From positions 310,001 through 374,000 of the forward strand of contig NZ_CP104970.1 in the NCBI RefSeq assembly GCF_025452195.1: 64,000 nt of DNA. Direction: 5' to 3'. A program made the position numbers and the translations under genes. Source of the stretch: Phyllobacterium zundukense (lineage in GTDB: Bacteria > Pseudomonadota > Alphaproteobacteria > Rhizobiales > Rhizobiaceae). Under the pieces are notes generated by a model. That model had not been told where the DNA came from and ran no database searches. It saw nothing but the letters and a program-made list of their open reading frames with translations. Shown here one piece after another: positions 45,792 to 54,866 of the stretch; position 1 is the first letter of the stretch, and each line of letters opens with the position of its first letter.

Positions 45792-46442
45792 TCACTTGGT
45801 CGCCATGCTTGCGACCAGATCGCTAAACCTTTCGCCCTGAATGCCGACATGCCCGCGCAACAGGCGACGAGCTTCATCAGCGTCGCTGGCAAAAATAGCA
45901 TCGACGATAGCGCAATGTTCTGAAAACGATGTCGATAGACGGTTGCGCACGCGCAACTGCAGCCGGCGATAGGGCCGCAGGCGTCGATGCAACTTCACGC
46001 ATTGCTCCTCGAGGAAATCGCTGCGGCCCGCTGCGTAGATGGCTTTATGGAACTCCTCGTTGTCGTAATAATAGGCGTCGCTATCACCAGCACCGGCTGA
46101 TTGCTTGCAGCGATTATGGGTGGCCGTGATTGCTTCTTGAGAGGTCTTGTCCAGTCGTCGCGCGGCGAGCGCCCCCGCTAGACCCTCCAGCTCAGCCATA
46201 ACCTCGAACATCTCAAAGACACGGTGTGGTCCCGGATCGATAACGATCGCCCCTCTCCGCGGACGAATCTCGATGAGGCCAATTGCATCAAGTTGCATTA
46301 ATGCCTCGCGTACCGGTGTTCGGGAGACTCCGAAACGTGTGGCAAGCAGCATTTCGTCAAGCCGCTCACCGGGTGAGAACTCATTGGAAAGTATTGAGTT
46401 TTCAATCGCATCTCGAAGCCAGCGGCCCACATTCTCAGACAT
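45792..46442 (-). CDS. matR: GntR/FadR-family regulator of malonate genes
   Basis: 216 residues: winged HTH at about 10-70 (LSNEFSPGERLDEMLLATRFGVSRTPVREAL) and an FCD effector domain. It is divergent from matA, the arrangement known for MatR in Rhizobium. The long upstream extension of its frame overlaps matA in antisense and is rejected; ATG 46442 starts the HTH domain properly. Expected ligand: malonate. The 250 bp between it and the flavoprotein gene hold nothing I recognise. Confidence 0.9.
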   Translation of the reverse strand: MSENVGRWLRDAIENSILSNEFSPGERLDEMLLATRFGVSRTPVREALMQLDAIGLIEIRPRRGAIVIDPGPHRVFEMFEVMAELEGLAGALAARRLDKTSQEAITATHNRCKQSAGAGDSDAYYYDNEEFHKAIYAAGRSDFLEEQCVKLHRRLRPYRRLQLRVRNRLSTSFSEHCAIVDAIFASDADEARRLLRGHVGIQGERFSDLVASMATK

Positions 46443-46473
46443 TCGTTTCACTTTCGTGCATATTTTAATCGAA

Positions 46474-46489
46474 CTAGTGTATACAAGCC
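46474..46489. promoter_or_regulatory. Candidate MatR operator
   Basis: CTAGTGTATACAAGCC contains GTGTATACAA, the reverse complement of the TTGTATACAC core of the Rhizobium leguminosarum MatR site as I recall it (TCTTGTATACACGA). It lies between matR and matA, 110 bp before the matA start. Confidence 0.7.
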
Positions 46490-46599
46490 AAGCCATATCG
46501 TGTACTAAATGTATAAGCCTACATACTAGCGATGAAACTCGGTGATGGGAAGCAAAATAAAACCCCGTCCGCAACTGGCCTGGCAGACAGGAGAATGGC

Positions 46600-48024
46600 A
46601 TGTCTGAGACCTCTTTCTTCGCCGACATGCTCCAAAGCATTACGGATCGCGGACGCCAGCTTCTGTTTTCCGGCTCGCGCGCTACGCAGGTTGCAGCCAA
46701 GGTCGATCTCCAGACACTCTGTGAAATGCTTTTGTCGAGCCGCGGCGAAGCTTCAGGCATGGCCCTTGCTGCGGAGATACTCGATCGCTGGGGCGCGCTT
46801 GATAGCGAGGGCGCGCAGGCGTTCCTGCATATGCTACATGAACAGTTTGGACCCGACACGACCAAGCTCGACCAGGCGATTAAAAATTACCGGGCCGAAG
46901 AAAACTCTGCGGCAATCATTGCTCTTCACAAGGCGGCCGAGCCGCGGCGACAGGAGCTCCTACGCCGTTTGAATCATGCTCCGAACGGCACGGCCAAGCT
47001 TGTCCGGATGCGTCAGGATCTGCTTGCTTCCAAGGACCGGTCCGAAGGTCATCACGCGCTTGACGCTGATTTCACACATTTGTTTGGCTCCTGGTTCAAT
47101 CGCGGCTTTCTAACGCTGCGCCCCATCGACTGGTCGACGCCGGCTCACATTCTGGAAAAAATTATCAAATACGAGGCCGTGCATGAGATCGCCGGCTGGG
47201 GGGAATTGCGCCGTCGTTTGGCGCCTGCCGACCGTCGATGCTTTGCTTTTTTCCACCCGCGACTGGCCGACGAGCCTCTCGTGTTCGTGGAGGTGGCGCT
47301 CACCCGATCCGTACCGAGCGGGATCGCAGATGTGCTCGACGAGGGCAGGGAGCATTTCAATCCAGACGAGGCGACGACGGCCGTCTTCTACTCGATTTCC
47401 AACTGCCAGGATGGCTTGCGGGGAATTTCGTTCGGCAACTTCCTCATAAAGCAGGTGGTGGATGATCTGCGTAGAGATTTCCCCGGCCTAAAGAATTTCG
47501 TTACGCTTTCGCCTGTTCCGGGCTTTGCCCGTTGGCTTGCCAACGCGCGCGCTTCAGCCCCCGAGCGGGCGCTGCCAGGAGCAGCGCGCGAAACGCTGAG
47601 ATTGCTGGACGATGCGAGCTGGCCTGACAACGATGATACGGCAGCCGAATTGGAGCGCGTGTTGCTGCCTCTTGCAGCGCGCTATTTCCTCGTCGAACGC
47701 ACGCCGGAGGGCCGCCCCATAGATCCTGTCGCCCGCTTCCATCTTGGCAACGGCGCTCGGCTTGAACGACTGAACTTTCTCGGCGACCGCTCCACCAAGG
47801 CGATGCAGCAGGCACACGGGTTGATGGTCAACTATCTTTACAAGCTCGACGACATCGTCGCGAACCATGAGGCGCTGGCGCAGCGCGGCGAAGTAATTGC
47901 CTCGCCGGGCGTCAAAGGTCTGCTCAACCAGAACGACGAAAGCCGCCGCGGCGGCCATGACCGTCCAGGCTCGCGGCCATTCGCGCAAATAATGAACTCA
48001 ACGCTTGGAGGAGGGCGAAAGTGA
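46600..48024 (+). CDS. matA: Malonyl-CoA decarboxylase
   Basis: 474 residues: helical N-terminal domain and GNAT-like catalytic domain. Conserved motifs are CQDGLRGISFGNFLIKQVV near 267 (catalytic Ser region), TLSPVPGF near 307 and DPVARFHLGNGARLERLNF near 375 (catalytic His). It converts malonyl-CoA to acetyl-CoA and CO2. CAGGAGAATGGC precedes the ATG. It overlaps matB by 4 bp (GTGA). Confidence 0.96.
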   Translation: MSETSFFADMLQSITDRGRQLLFSGSRATQVAAKVDLQTLCEMLLSSRGEASGMALAAEILDRWGALDSEGAQAFLHMLHEQFGPDTTKLDQAIKNYRAEENSAAIIALHKAAEPRRQELLRRLNHAPNGTAKLVRMRQDLLASKDRSEGHHALDADFTHLFGSWFNRGFLTLRPIDWSTPAHILEKIIKYEAVHEIAGWGELRRRLAPADRRCFAFFHPRLADEPLVFVEVALTRSVPSGIADVLDEGREHFNPDEATTAVFYSISNCQDGLRGISFGNFLIKQVVDDLRRDFPGLKNFVTLSPVPGFARWLANARASAPERALPGAARETLRLLDDASWPDNDDTAAELERVLLPLAARYFLVERTPEGRPIDPVARFHLGNGARLERLNFLGDRSTKAMQQAHGLMVNYLYKLDDIVANHEALAQRGEVIASPGVKGLLNQNDESRRGGHDRPGSRPFAQIMNSTLGGGRK

Positions 48025-49535
48025 CCAACCATCTGTTCGACGCGATACGGGCTGCCGCGCCCGGTGACGCACCGTTCATCCGTGTCGATAGCACGCGCAT
48101 ATGGACCTACAACGACACTCTTGCTCTTTCGGGCCGCATAGCCAATGCGATGGATAAGCTCGGCATTCGCCCGGGCGACCGCGTCGCGGTGCAGGTCGAG
48201 AAAAGCGCCGAGTCATTGATCCTCTATCTCGCCTGTCTTCGAAGCGGCGCGGTCTACCTGCCGCTCAACACCGCGTACACGCTGGCTGAGCTCGATTACT
48301 TTATTGGCGATGCGGAGCCGCGTTTGGTGGTCGTCGCGTCTGCCGCTCGAGAGGGCATAGAGAAAATCGCGGAGCCTCACGGCGCGATCGTCGAAACGTT
48401 CGACGCCGATGGCTGCGGCTCGTTGCTTGATCTCGCCCGCGATGAGCCATCCGACTTTGTCGATGCCTCGCGCTCTGCAGATGATCTGGCTGCGATCCTC
48501 TACACATCAGGAACAACAGGACGTTCCAAGGGGGCGATGCTTACGCACGGGAACCTGCTGTCGAATGCCCTGACGTTGCGCGACTACTGGCGCGTCACCG
48601 ACAGCGATCGGTTGATCCATGCCTTGCCGATCTTCCATACGCATGGGCTGTTCGTCGCCACGAACGTCACACTGCTTGCCGGTGCGTCGATGTTCCTTCT
48701 GTCGAAATTCGACCCAGACGAGGTGATTTCATTGATGCCCCACGCGACCATGCTGATGGGCGTGCCGACCTTTTATGTGCGCCTTCTGCAAAGCCCGCGG
48801 CTCAACCGTGAGGCGGTCGCCAACATCCGCCTCTTCATTTCGGGTTCGGCTCCCCTGCTTGGAGAAATACATACCGAATTCCAAGCCCGCACCGGTCATG
48901 CAATCCTTGAGCGCTACGGCATGACGGAAACTAATATGAATACATCGAACCCCTATGAGGGGAAACGGATAGCTGGCACGGTCGGTTTCCCACTGCCGGG
49001 CGTCACCGTGCGCGTAACCGATCCCGCGACGGGGCTCGTGTTGCCTCCCGAAGAAACCGGCATGATAGAGATCAAAGGGCCGAATGTCTTCAAGGGCTAT
49101 TGGCGCATGCTAGAAAAGACCGCGGCCGAATTCACAACCGACGGCTTCTTCATCAGCGGCGATCTTGGCAAAATCGACGGCGACGGCTACGTGCACATAG
49201 TCGGTCGCGGAAAGGATCTGGTGATTTCGGGTGGATACAACATCTATCCGAAAGAGGTCGAGGGAGAGATCGACCAGATCGAGGGTGTGGTGGAGAGCGC
49301 CGTGATCGGCGTGCCGCATCCTGATTTCGGAGAAGGCGTGACTGCCATCGTCGTGTGCAAGCCCGGCGCCGCCTTGGATGAAAAGGCCATCGTCAGCGCA
49401 CTGCAGGACCGTCTCGCGCGCTACAAGCAACCCAAGCGTATCATCTTCGCCGAGGACCTGCCGCGCAATACGATGGGTAAGGTTCAAAAGAACATTCTTC
49501 GGCAGCAATACGCCGATCTGTACATCGGGACTTAA
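48021..49535 (+). CDS. matB: Malonyl-CoA synthetase
   Basis: 504 residues of the acyl-adenylate family. The ATP loop is YTSGTTGRSKGAMLTHGN near 160, GxTET region RYGMTETNMNT near 303, and the C-terminal lysine in LPRNTMGKVQKN. It activates malonate with ATP and CoA. It starts with GTG inside the matA stop (GTGA) behind GGAGGAGG, so it is tightly coupled to matA. Confidence 0.97.
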   Translation: MTNHLFDAIRAAAPGDAPFIRVDSTRIWTYNDTLALSGRIANAMDKLGIRPGDRVAVQVEKSAESLILYLACLRSGAVYLPLNTAYTLAELDYFIGDAEPRLVVVASAAREGIEKIAEPHGAIVETFDADGCGSLLDLARDEPSDFVDASRSADDLAAILYTSGTTGRSKGAMLTHGNLLSNALTLRDYWRVTDSDRLIHALPIFHTHGLFVATNVTLLAGASMFLLSKFDPDEVISLMPHATMLMGVPTFYVRLLQSPRLNREAVANIRLFISGSAPLLGEIHTEFQARTGHAILERYGMTETNMNTSNPYEGKRIAGTVGFPLPGVTVRVTDPATGLVLPPEETGMIEIKGPNVFKGYWRMLEKTAAEFTTDGFFISGDLGKIDGDGYVHIVGRGKDLVISGGYNIYPKEVEGEIDQIEGVVESAVIGVPHPDFGEGVTAIVVCKPGAALDEKAIVSALQDRLARYKQPKRIIFAEDLPRNTMGKVQKNILRQQYADLYIGT

Positions 49536-49627
49536 GACGACCCCTTTGGGAGGAGGTGCGTCGGCATTTCGTATCAACGTTGAAAACAACAACGTCGGCG
49601 CGCTGGAGGCGTCGAAGGGAGGAAGAC

Positions 49628-49744
49628 ATGGGTATTGAATTACTGTCAGGGGGGCTGCTGGTCGCTATGTTCATCATCGCGACGATCCAGCCAATCAACA
49701 TGGGGGCACTAACCCGACAGCATGCGGAGAGAGCAACATGCTGA
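49628..49744 (+). pseudogene. matC: matC malonate transporter, truncated to 38 codons
   Basis: Starts MGIELLSGGLLVAMFIIATI, then QPINMGAL, the first membrane helix of MatC-type dicarboxylate carriers (normally well over 400 residues). After GAL the frame leaves the family and stops at 49742-49744. A GGGAGGAAGAC ribosome site is intact. The deletion joins the stub directly to a GlcG-like gene, so malonate must enter by another carrier. Confidence 0.85.
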
Positions 49745-50169
49745 CCATAAAGCGTCTGAGCCTGGAAGACGCGCAGATTTTGATCGAAGGCGCGTCGGCG
49801 AAAGCGAGAGAGATCGCAGTTCCAATGTGCATCGCTATCACCGACGATTCCGGACAACTCATCGCGTTTGAGCGCATGGACGGCGGAAAGATCACCAGCA
49901 CGATCATTGCGCAAGACAAAGCCTACACTGCTGCGGGCGCGAAGAGGACGACGGAAAGCTACGGCGTTGCTAGCCAGCCAGGCAGTGCGGCCTACGGCAT
50001 CAACTCTGCAATCGGCGGCAGGCTGGTCGTGGTTGGTGGAGGTCTTCCTGTTATCATGGATGGCGAGGTCGTGGGCGCGATTGGTCTAAGTTCCGGAACT
50101 CCCGCGCAGGACATCGAGTGCGCTCAGGCCGGGATCGATCTTTTAATGAAGGCATTTGCGAAAACGTGA
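49738..50169 (+). CDS. GlcG/HbpS-like heme-degrading-domain protein
   Basis: 143 residues of the GlcG/HbpS fold: IEGASAKAREIAVPMCIAI, DDSGQLIAFERMDG, DKAYTAAGAKRTTESY, and GGRLVVVGGGLPVIMDGEVVGAIGLSSG. There is no signal peptide. The family binds small molecules or heme; the function here is unknown. GCGGAGAGAGCAAC precedes the ATG, which overlaps the matC stub by 7 bp. Confidence 0.9.
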   Translation: MLTIKRLSLEDAQILIEGASAKAREIAVPMCIAITDDSGQLIAFERMDGGKITSTIIAQDKAYTAAGAKRTTESYGVASQPGSAAYGINSAIGGRLVVVGGGLPVIMDGEVVGAIGLSSGTPAQDIECAQAGIDLLMKAFAKT

Positions 50170-50665
50170 CAGGAACCACATAGCGTTCGACTGGATCGAG
50201 CAACGGCCACCGTCAGGGGCGGAAACTAGAACACGATCTTAATGCACCGGGACCAACAGGAAGCAGGACAGACCGAGCCTGCAAAGGGGTAGATAGTTTA
50301 GTTGACAAACTAAAAGGCCAATGTAAATTAAAAAAGCGGTACTTTGCGTTTTGGGGCTGTAGAGCCGTTTTTCCGTGCTTAGTAACCGCTGATGTCGCCA
50401 CCGTGATGCCGCGACTGACCTGTTAAGGCCGAATTTCAACGGCGATATAACGGGTTCAATTTTCGGGCGCGACTTGATTTGCGCCAGCGTTTTCAACCGC
50501 TCCCCGACCGCCCTAGGCCGTCAGCAGATCGGTCAGAAACTCAATCGTCGAAATCTTGGGATTTTTTGCCATGCGTGAATCTTCTATGCGACGAGCAGTG
50601 GCAACTATCCAGAGAGTGTACACGCAACGCTACGATTAGGCCACTTTATGGCAGGAGAATCTACG
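50170..50665. other. Gene-free stretch with an operator-like repeat
   Basis: 496 bases between the GlcG-like gene and the GlxA-type regulator. Apart from the inverted repeat at 50297-50314 I see no gene or element. The minus-strand frame at 50239-50496 is not recognisable. Confidence 0.5.
50297..50314. promoter_or_regulatory. 18-bp MarR-like palindrome
   Basis: TTTAGTTGACAAACTAAA: two perfect 7-bp arms with a four-base centre, resembling MarR-family sites (TTAGTTGACAAACTAA type). The closest start codon is 350 bp away and no MarR gene is in the window, so it looks like an orphan site. Confidence 0.5.
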
Positions 50666-51796
50666 ATGATGTCGGTTTTGGGTGTGCGGCGGCGTGTGAA
50701 GGTTGGCTTCATCCTCCTTCCAGGCTTCACGATGTTTTCATACTCTGCTCTAGTTTATATTTTGAAGCATTGCACCGACCCTGCAGCCGCGGTCGGGATT
50801 GATTTTGAGTATCTCGTTTTAGGACAAAACCCAGCCCAAACGACCTGCGGTGTCCAAGTACCTCCGACAGCACCACTACACGCTGCCCGCGCCTGTAACT
50901 ATGTTTTCGTGATAGGGGGAAGGACGGTCGCTCCCATTGAGAACCGCAGAGCAATTCTGGAAGGATTAACTAGCGCCGATATGAACAGTGCAACTCTTGT
51001 AGGAGTCGGTTCTGGACTATTTGTGTTAATCGAAGCCGGGTTTTTCGATGGGCTCCCCTGCGCAACAGATTGGTATCGCGGCGCCGACCGAGATACCCGT
51101 TTTGCGGAGGTGCAGCCAATCTCAGGCATTAATTTAGTGGTGAGCGGCAGGCGAGTTAGCTGTGCGGGAGGACTAGCCGCACTGGAACTCGGATCATGGC
51201 TATTAGAACGTCACTATTCCGCTATCGGCGCCGACGTTCCTGCACCGCAAGAGCTTTCGGCCTCTTTGCCCGAAACCGACCAGAATTCTGGAGCGGGAGA
51301 AAGTGCACTCGATGCGAGAGTACTCCGGGCGATCAAGATCATCGAAAGAAATCCCGGTCAGCCGTCGAAGGTCAAATCTCTTGCGTCGTCCTTGGGAATT
51401 TCTAAGCGCCAGATGGAACGCCTTTTCCAACAGGAAATGAAGCAAACGGTCCAGCAATACTGCCGTCAACTCCGACTGGGCTATGGATATTGGCTACTTT
51501 TGAATACCCCCAAGTCAATCACTGAGATCGCGACTGTTACCGGTTTCTCCGATAGCTCCCACTTCAACCGATGTTTCCGAAGTCGATTTGCAACGACCCC
51601 ATCCCACGCACGACAATCAAAACTATGCGTGGATGACGCTATATCACCACAATGGGCTTCTCTCTACGAACGAGTTGTAAAGAGCGAACAGGATTTGGAC
51701 TTATCACGATCAAGAAAGTCAGTTTACACGAATTTGGCTCATTCAGTTGGCTCTTCAAATCGTACGCGCCCGGTGTTGGTTTTCACTGAGAACTGA
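50666..51796 (+). CDS. GlxA-family AraC transcriptional regulator
   Basis: 376 residues: DJ-1/PfpI-like N-terminal domain (VKVGFILLPGFTMFSYSALV) with a degenerate amidotransferase core, then the AraC DNA-binding domain at about 210-320 (KVKSLASSLGISKRQMERLFQ and ITEIATVTGFSDSSHFNRCF). AGGAGA lies seven bases before ATG 50666. Relatives activate catabolism of quaternary amines and amino acids. It may control the liv-type operon downstream, but the two face each other, so this is a guess. Confidence 0.92.
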   Translation: MMSVLGVRRRVKVGFILLPGFTMFSYSALVYILKHCTDPAAAVGIDFEYLVLGQNPAQTTCGVQVPPTAPLHAARACNYVFVIGGRTVAPIENRRAILEGLTSADMNSATLVGVGSGLFVLIEAGFFDGLPCATDWYRGADRDTRFAEVQPISGINLVVSGRRVSCAGGLAALELGSWLLERHYSAIGADVPAPQELSASLPETDQNSGAGESALDARVLRAIKIIERNPGQPSKVKSLASSLGISKRQMERLFQQEMKQTVQQYCRQLRLGYGYWLLLNTPKSITEIATVTGFSDSSHFNRCFRSRFATTPSHARQSKLCVDDAISPQWASLYERVVKSEQDLDLSRSRKSVYTNLAHSVGSSNRTRPVLVFTEN

Positions 51797-52214
51797 TGGA
51801 GTGGATGCCATTTCGTAAGATCGAGTTTCTCGCTCGCATGATCGTAGCTGCGAGCCCACAAGCTTCGCGGGCGGAAGCTTGGGAGCGGCATCTTGCGCAA
51901 TCGCGCGGCGCCACGTGTAAATCAACCCTGTCGAGACAACATACCAACACCCGATCTCCGGCGCAAATGCCGCTGTAAGTATTTTGCCCGCTTATCTGCC
52001 GACCATCGCCGACATCGCTCTGGCGCTGTCAGCAAAATTGGATGTCTCATGAGACTGTATGCGCCTTTTAGTCCGCCTTAAGAGCGTAAGATCGCGACAT
52101 TCATGACAGTCAACAAGGCGGTCTCTGCAAGGAGGTTCCACCTGTACTTCGACCGGCGTTTTGGAGTGAGCCTGACTTTGCGACGGCGCTGTCAAATCGC
52201 ACCAACTCAACGGT
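51797..52214. other. Gene-free stretch
   Basis: 418 bases between the convergent GlxA-type regulator and livF. No known gene, clear hairpin or repeat was found. Confidence 0.5.
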
Positions 52215-52934
52215 CTATTTCAATCCTCCGAAGTAAGCGCGCTGCACCTCGGTATTTGACCTGAGGTAGTCTGCTGATCCTTTGACGATGACATGGCCTT
52301 GCAGCAGGACATATCCATAGTCGGCAATGGCGAGGGTTTGATTGACGTTTTGCTCGACCAGGAGCACGGTGACGCCGGTTTTTGCGATGTCGCGAATGAC
52401 ATTGAAGTTTTCTTGCACGAACAGCGGCGAGAGCCCCAGCGACGGTTCGTCGATGATGAGCATATGCGGGTCCGTCATTAATCCGCGTCCGATCGACACC
52501 ATTGCCTGCTCGCCGCCTGACAGGGTGCCTGCAATCTGCTTTTCGCGTTCTTTCAGGCGCGGAAAGATCTGAAACACGCGCTCCAAACGCGCGCGAATTT
52601 TGGCGCTGGATGGCTCGTTGTAAGCGCCGACGTGGAGATTTTCTTCAACGGTCATACGCCCGAAGATCCGGCGGCCTTCGGGGATACAGCCAATACCGAG
52701 ACGAACAATCTCGTGGGTCTTCAATCTGTCGAGGGTATTTCCGTTGAAAGTGACGGTACCGGCCCGGGGCGGTGTGAGCCTCAGGATCGATCGGATCAAA
52801 GTCGACTTGCCCGCCCCGTTTGCCCCGAGAATGCAGGTTATCTGTCCCGGCAGAACATCTATATCGACCCCCGTCAGAACGTCGACGCTGTCATAGGCGG
52901 TGTAAACGCCGCGAACTGTAAGAATCGGGTTCAT
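52215..52934 (-). CDS. livF: Branched-chain amino-acid type ABC ATPase
   Basis: 239 residues. Walker A GANGAGKST near 37, signature LSGGEQAMVSIGRGL near 136, Walker B HMLIIDEPSLGLSP near 157, switch region VEQNVNQTLAIAD. Last gene of the operon; its ATG overlaps the livG stop by 4 bp. The symbol marks the family; the substrate could be an aromatic or other acid, as for many liv-type importers in rhizobia. Confidence 0.94.
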   Translation of the reverse strand: MNPILTVRGVYTAYDSVDVLTGVDIDVLPGQITCILGANGAGKSTLIRSILRLTPPRAGTVTFNGNTLDRLKTHEIVRLGIGCIPEGRRIFGRMTVEENLHVGAYNEPSSAKIRARLERVFQIFPRLKEREKQIAGTLSGGEQAMVSIGRGLMTDPHMLIIDEPSLGLSPLFVQENFNVIRDIAKTGVTVLLVEQNVNQTLAIADYGYVLLQGHVIVKGSADYLRSNTEVQRAYFGGLK

Positions 52935-53707
52935 GACTCCCCCAAATATGCGCGTCGGACTGCAGGATCGGCTGCCACCTGTTTAAAGGTTCCTTCGCAA
53001 ATCTTCTGTCCATAGTTCAAAACGATGCAGTGGTCGGTGACGCGCTCGATGAGCCCCATCTCATGCTCGACAATCACAATTGTCGGGTTTCCGAATTTTG
53101 GTCGGATCGCCAGGATTTCATCCATAAGCTGGTTGGTTTCGTCGTGCGTCATCCCCGCAGATGGCTCGTCGAGGAGAAGCAGTGAAGGCTTTCCAAGAAG
53201 GGCGCGGCAAATCTCAACCCGTCTGCGATCAATCATCCCGAGTGTTTCAGCTTGCGCAAACATCTTCTTGGCCAGGCCATCATCGAATTTGGCAAGCAAG
53301 TCCTCGATCTCCTGCGTGAGGTGGCGAAGTTCAGCGTGGAAAGCAGAGCGTCGCACAATATTGTGCCACAAGGAGCTACAGACGCGTTCCTGCGCTCCAA
53401 TGGCGATATTGTCGAAGACCGAGAGGGGGAGGCAAAGCCGCGAGCGCTGAAATGTCCGCGCCAGGCCTCGCGATGCGAGCTGGTCAACCTTCACTTTCGT
53501 GGTGTCGGAACCTTCGAAGGTAATTGATCCGGAGCTGGACCGAACCAAGCCGCTGATCGTGTTGAAAAACGTGGTTTTTCCCGATCCATTCGGGCCGATA
53601 AGGCCGATGACATCTCCCCTTGAAATGGAGATATTGAGGTCGTTCAGGGCCAACAAGCCGCCAAAACGCACGGTCAAGCCACGGGTTGCAAGGACGGTAT
53701 CATTCAT
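52931..53707 (-). CDS. livG: Branched-chain amino-acid type ABC ATPase
   Basis: 258 residues. Walker A GPNGSGKTTFFN near 37, the LivG-specific GLARTFQRSRLCLPLSVFDN, then PSLLLLDEPSAGMTHDE as Walker B. The signature reads TLGMIDRRRVEICRALLG in place of LSGGQ-like text, a variation to note. ATG 53707 overlaps the livM stop by 4 bp; the upstream extension of the frame lies inside livM and is rejected. Confidence 0.92.
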   Translation of the reverse strand: MNDTVLATRGLTVRFGGLLALNDLNISISRGDVIGLIGPNGSGKTTFFNTISGLVRSSSGSITFEGSDTTKVKVDQLASRGLARTFQRSRLCLPLSVFDNIAIGAQERVCSSLWHNIVRRSAFHAELRHLTQEIEDLLAKFDDGLAKKMFAQAETLGMIDRRRVEICRALLGKPSLLLLDEPSAGMTHDETNQLMDEILAIRPKFGNPTIVIVEHEMGLIERVTDHCIVLNYGQKICEGTFKQVAADPAVRRAYLGES

Positions 53708-54864
53708 GCTGTGGCACCTTCCTGCAAGCGGCGCAGTCGTCGAGGCAATAGCCCGGAAGGGCGCACAATAAGGACGAACACCACCACCAACGCGAATATG
53801 AGGAAACGATACTCCTGAACAATCTGGAGCTTCTCCGGCAGCAGCACGACCAAAAGCGTCGCGGGAAGGATGCCCCATATGTTTCCAACGCCTCCCAAAA
53901 TGAGGATCGACACAATGGCCAGACTGTCGCCCAGCTGAAAATTCGCAGGCGCGATAAAGCCGGTCATTTGCGCATAGATCGCCCCTGCCAGCCCGAGCAG
54001 AAAATTACCCAGGGTGAAGGCGAGGAGCTTCCAATACCAGACGCGCAAACCAAAGATCGAGGCTGCTGTTTCATCCAGTCGAACCACGTCCAGCCACACG
54101 CCGATCCAGGACCGGTTCATCAATCCGAGTAGCAGGCCGGATAATCCGACCAGGCCCCCGGTCAAAATCACATAGTTTGCAAACGAGTTGAAGGTATAAC
54201 CACCCAAGAGAATGTCTTTGCTGAAATCCCAGCCGAAGAGCACCAGGCCTGGGACCTTAATTCCCTGCGGGCCGCCGAGCACATCACTTGCCTCTACATA
54301 AACCGTGAACATGACACTGAACGCCAGGGTGGTCAGCGCAGCATAGTGCCCTCGGGTTCGAAGAACCGGGGCCAACAAAATAAATCCAATCACGACGGAG
54401 ACCGCACCTGCACAAATCAAGGATATCAAGCCCGGCACCTCGCCGAAGCGTCCAAGCATTGCGACCGTGTAACCACCGGTCCCCATAAAGGCAGCGGCCC
54501 CGAAATTCGTCAATCCAGCGAACCCCATCTGGATTGTCAGGCCGAAACAAGCAAGAACATAGATGAGGACAGTTGCAAGCATCAGCAATCCGAAGATATC
54601 TTCGCGCAAGGCGACGATCAAAACAATTGCGGACACCAGGAGACCGGCAAGAAGTAAATTTGGTTTTTCCTTAGCTGCAAGTTCCGCCCCAAGCAGTAAT
54701 CCTGCGCGATGCGCAAGCCACGTCCCGGCGATAATGACGAGCAACACAACAATGAAGAGCGTCTCGTCCGTTATCTGAATGACTGCCGACAAAGCGCCGG
54801 TCGCCACAATCAATGTAGCCAGCAGGGCTGCAATTCGCCTTGGCGCCGTATCAAATATATACAT
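53704..54864 (-). CDS. livM: Branched-chain amino-acid type ABC permease
   Basis: 386 residues with about ten membrane segments and the LivM motifs GFAGLTNFGAAAFMGTGGY near 135 and GIWLDVVRLDETAASIFGL near 280 (EAA-like loop). It is 60 residues longer at the N-terminus than minimal LivM proteins because of extra helices, as is common. It starts 2 bp after the livH stop. Confidence 0.94.
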   Translation of the reverse strand: MYIFDTAPRRIAALLATLIVATGALSAVIQITDETLFIVVLLVIIAGTWLAHRAGLLLGAELAAKEKPNLLLAGLLVSAIVLIVALREDIFGLLMLATVLIYVLACFGLTIQMGFAGLTNFGAAAFMGTGGYTVAMLGRFGEVPGLISLICAGAVSVVIGFILLAPVLRTRGHYAALTTLAFSVMFTVYVEASDVLGGPQGIKVPGLVLFGWDFSKDILLGGYTFNSFANYVILTGGLVGLSGLLLGLMNRSWIGVWLDVVRLDETAASIFGLRVWYWKLLAFTLGNFLLGLAGAIYAQMTGFIAPANFQLGDSLAIVSILILGGVGNIWGILPATLLVVLLPEKLQIVQEYRFLIFALVVVFVLIVRPSGLLPRRLRRLQEGATA

Positions 54865-54866
54865 GG

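Noticed and set aside
46443..46865. 141-codon N-terminal extension of the GntR regulator
   Set aside because: Overlaps matA in antisense and precedes the proper HTH start at 46442.
53708..53878. 57-codon N-terminal extension of livG
   Set aside because: Lies within livM; the ATG at 53707 gives the normal LivG length and a 4-bp overlap.
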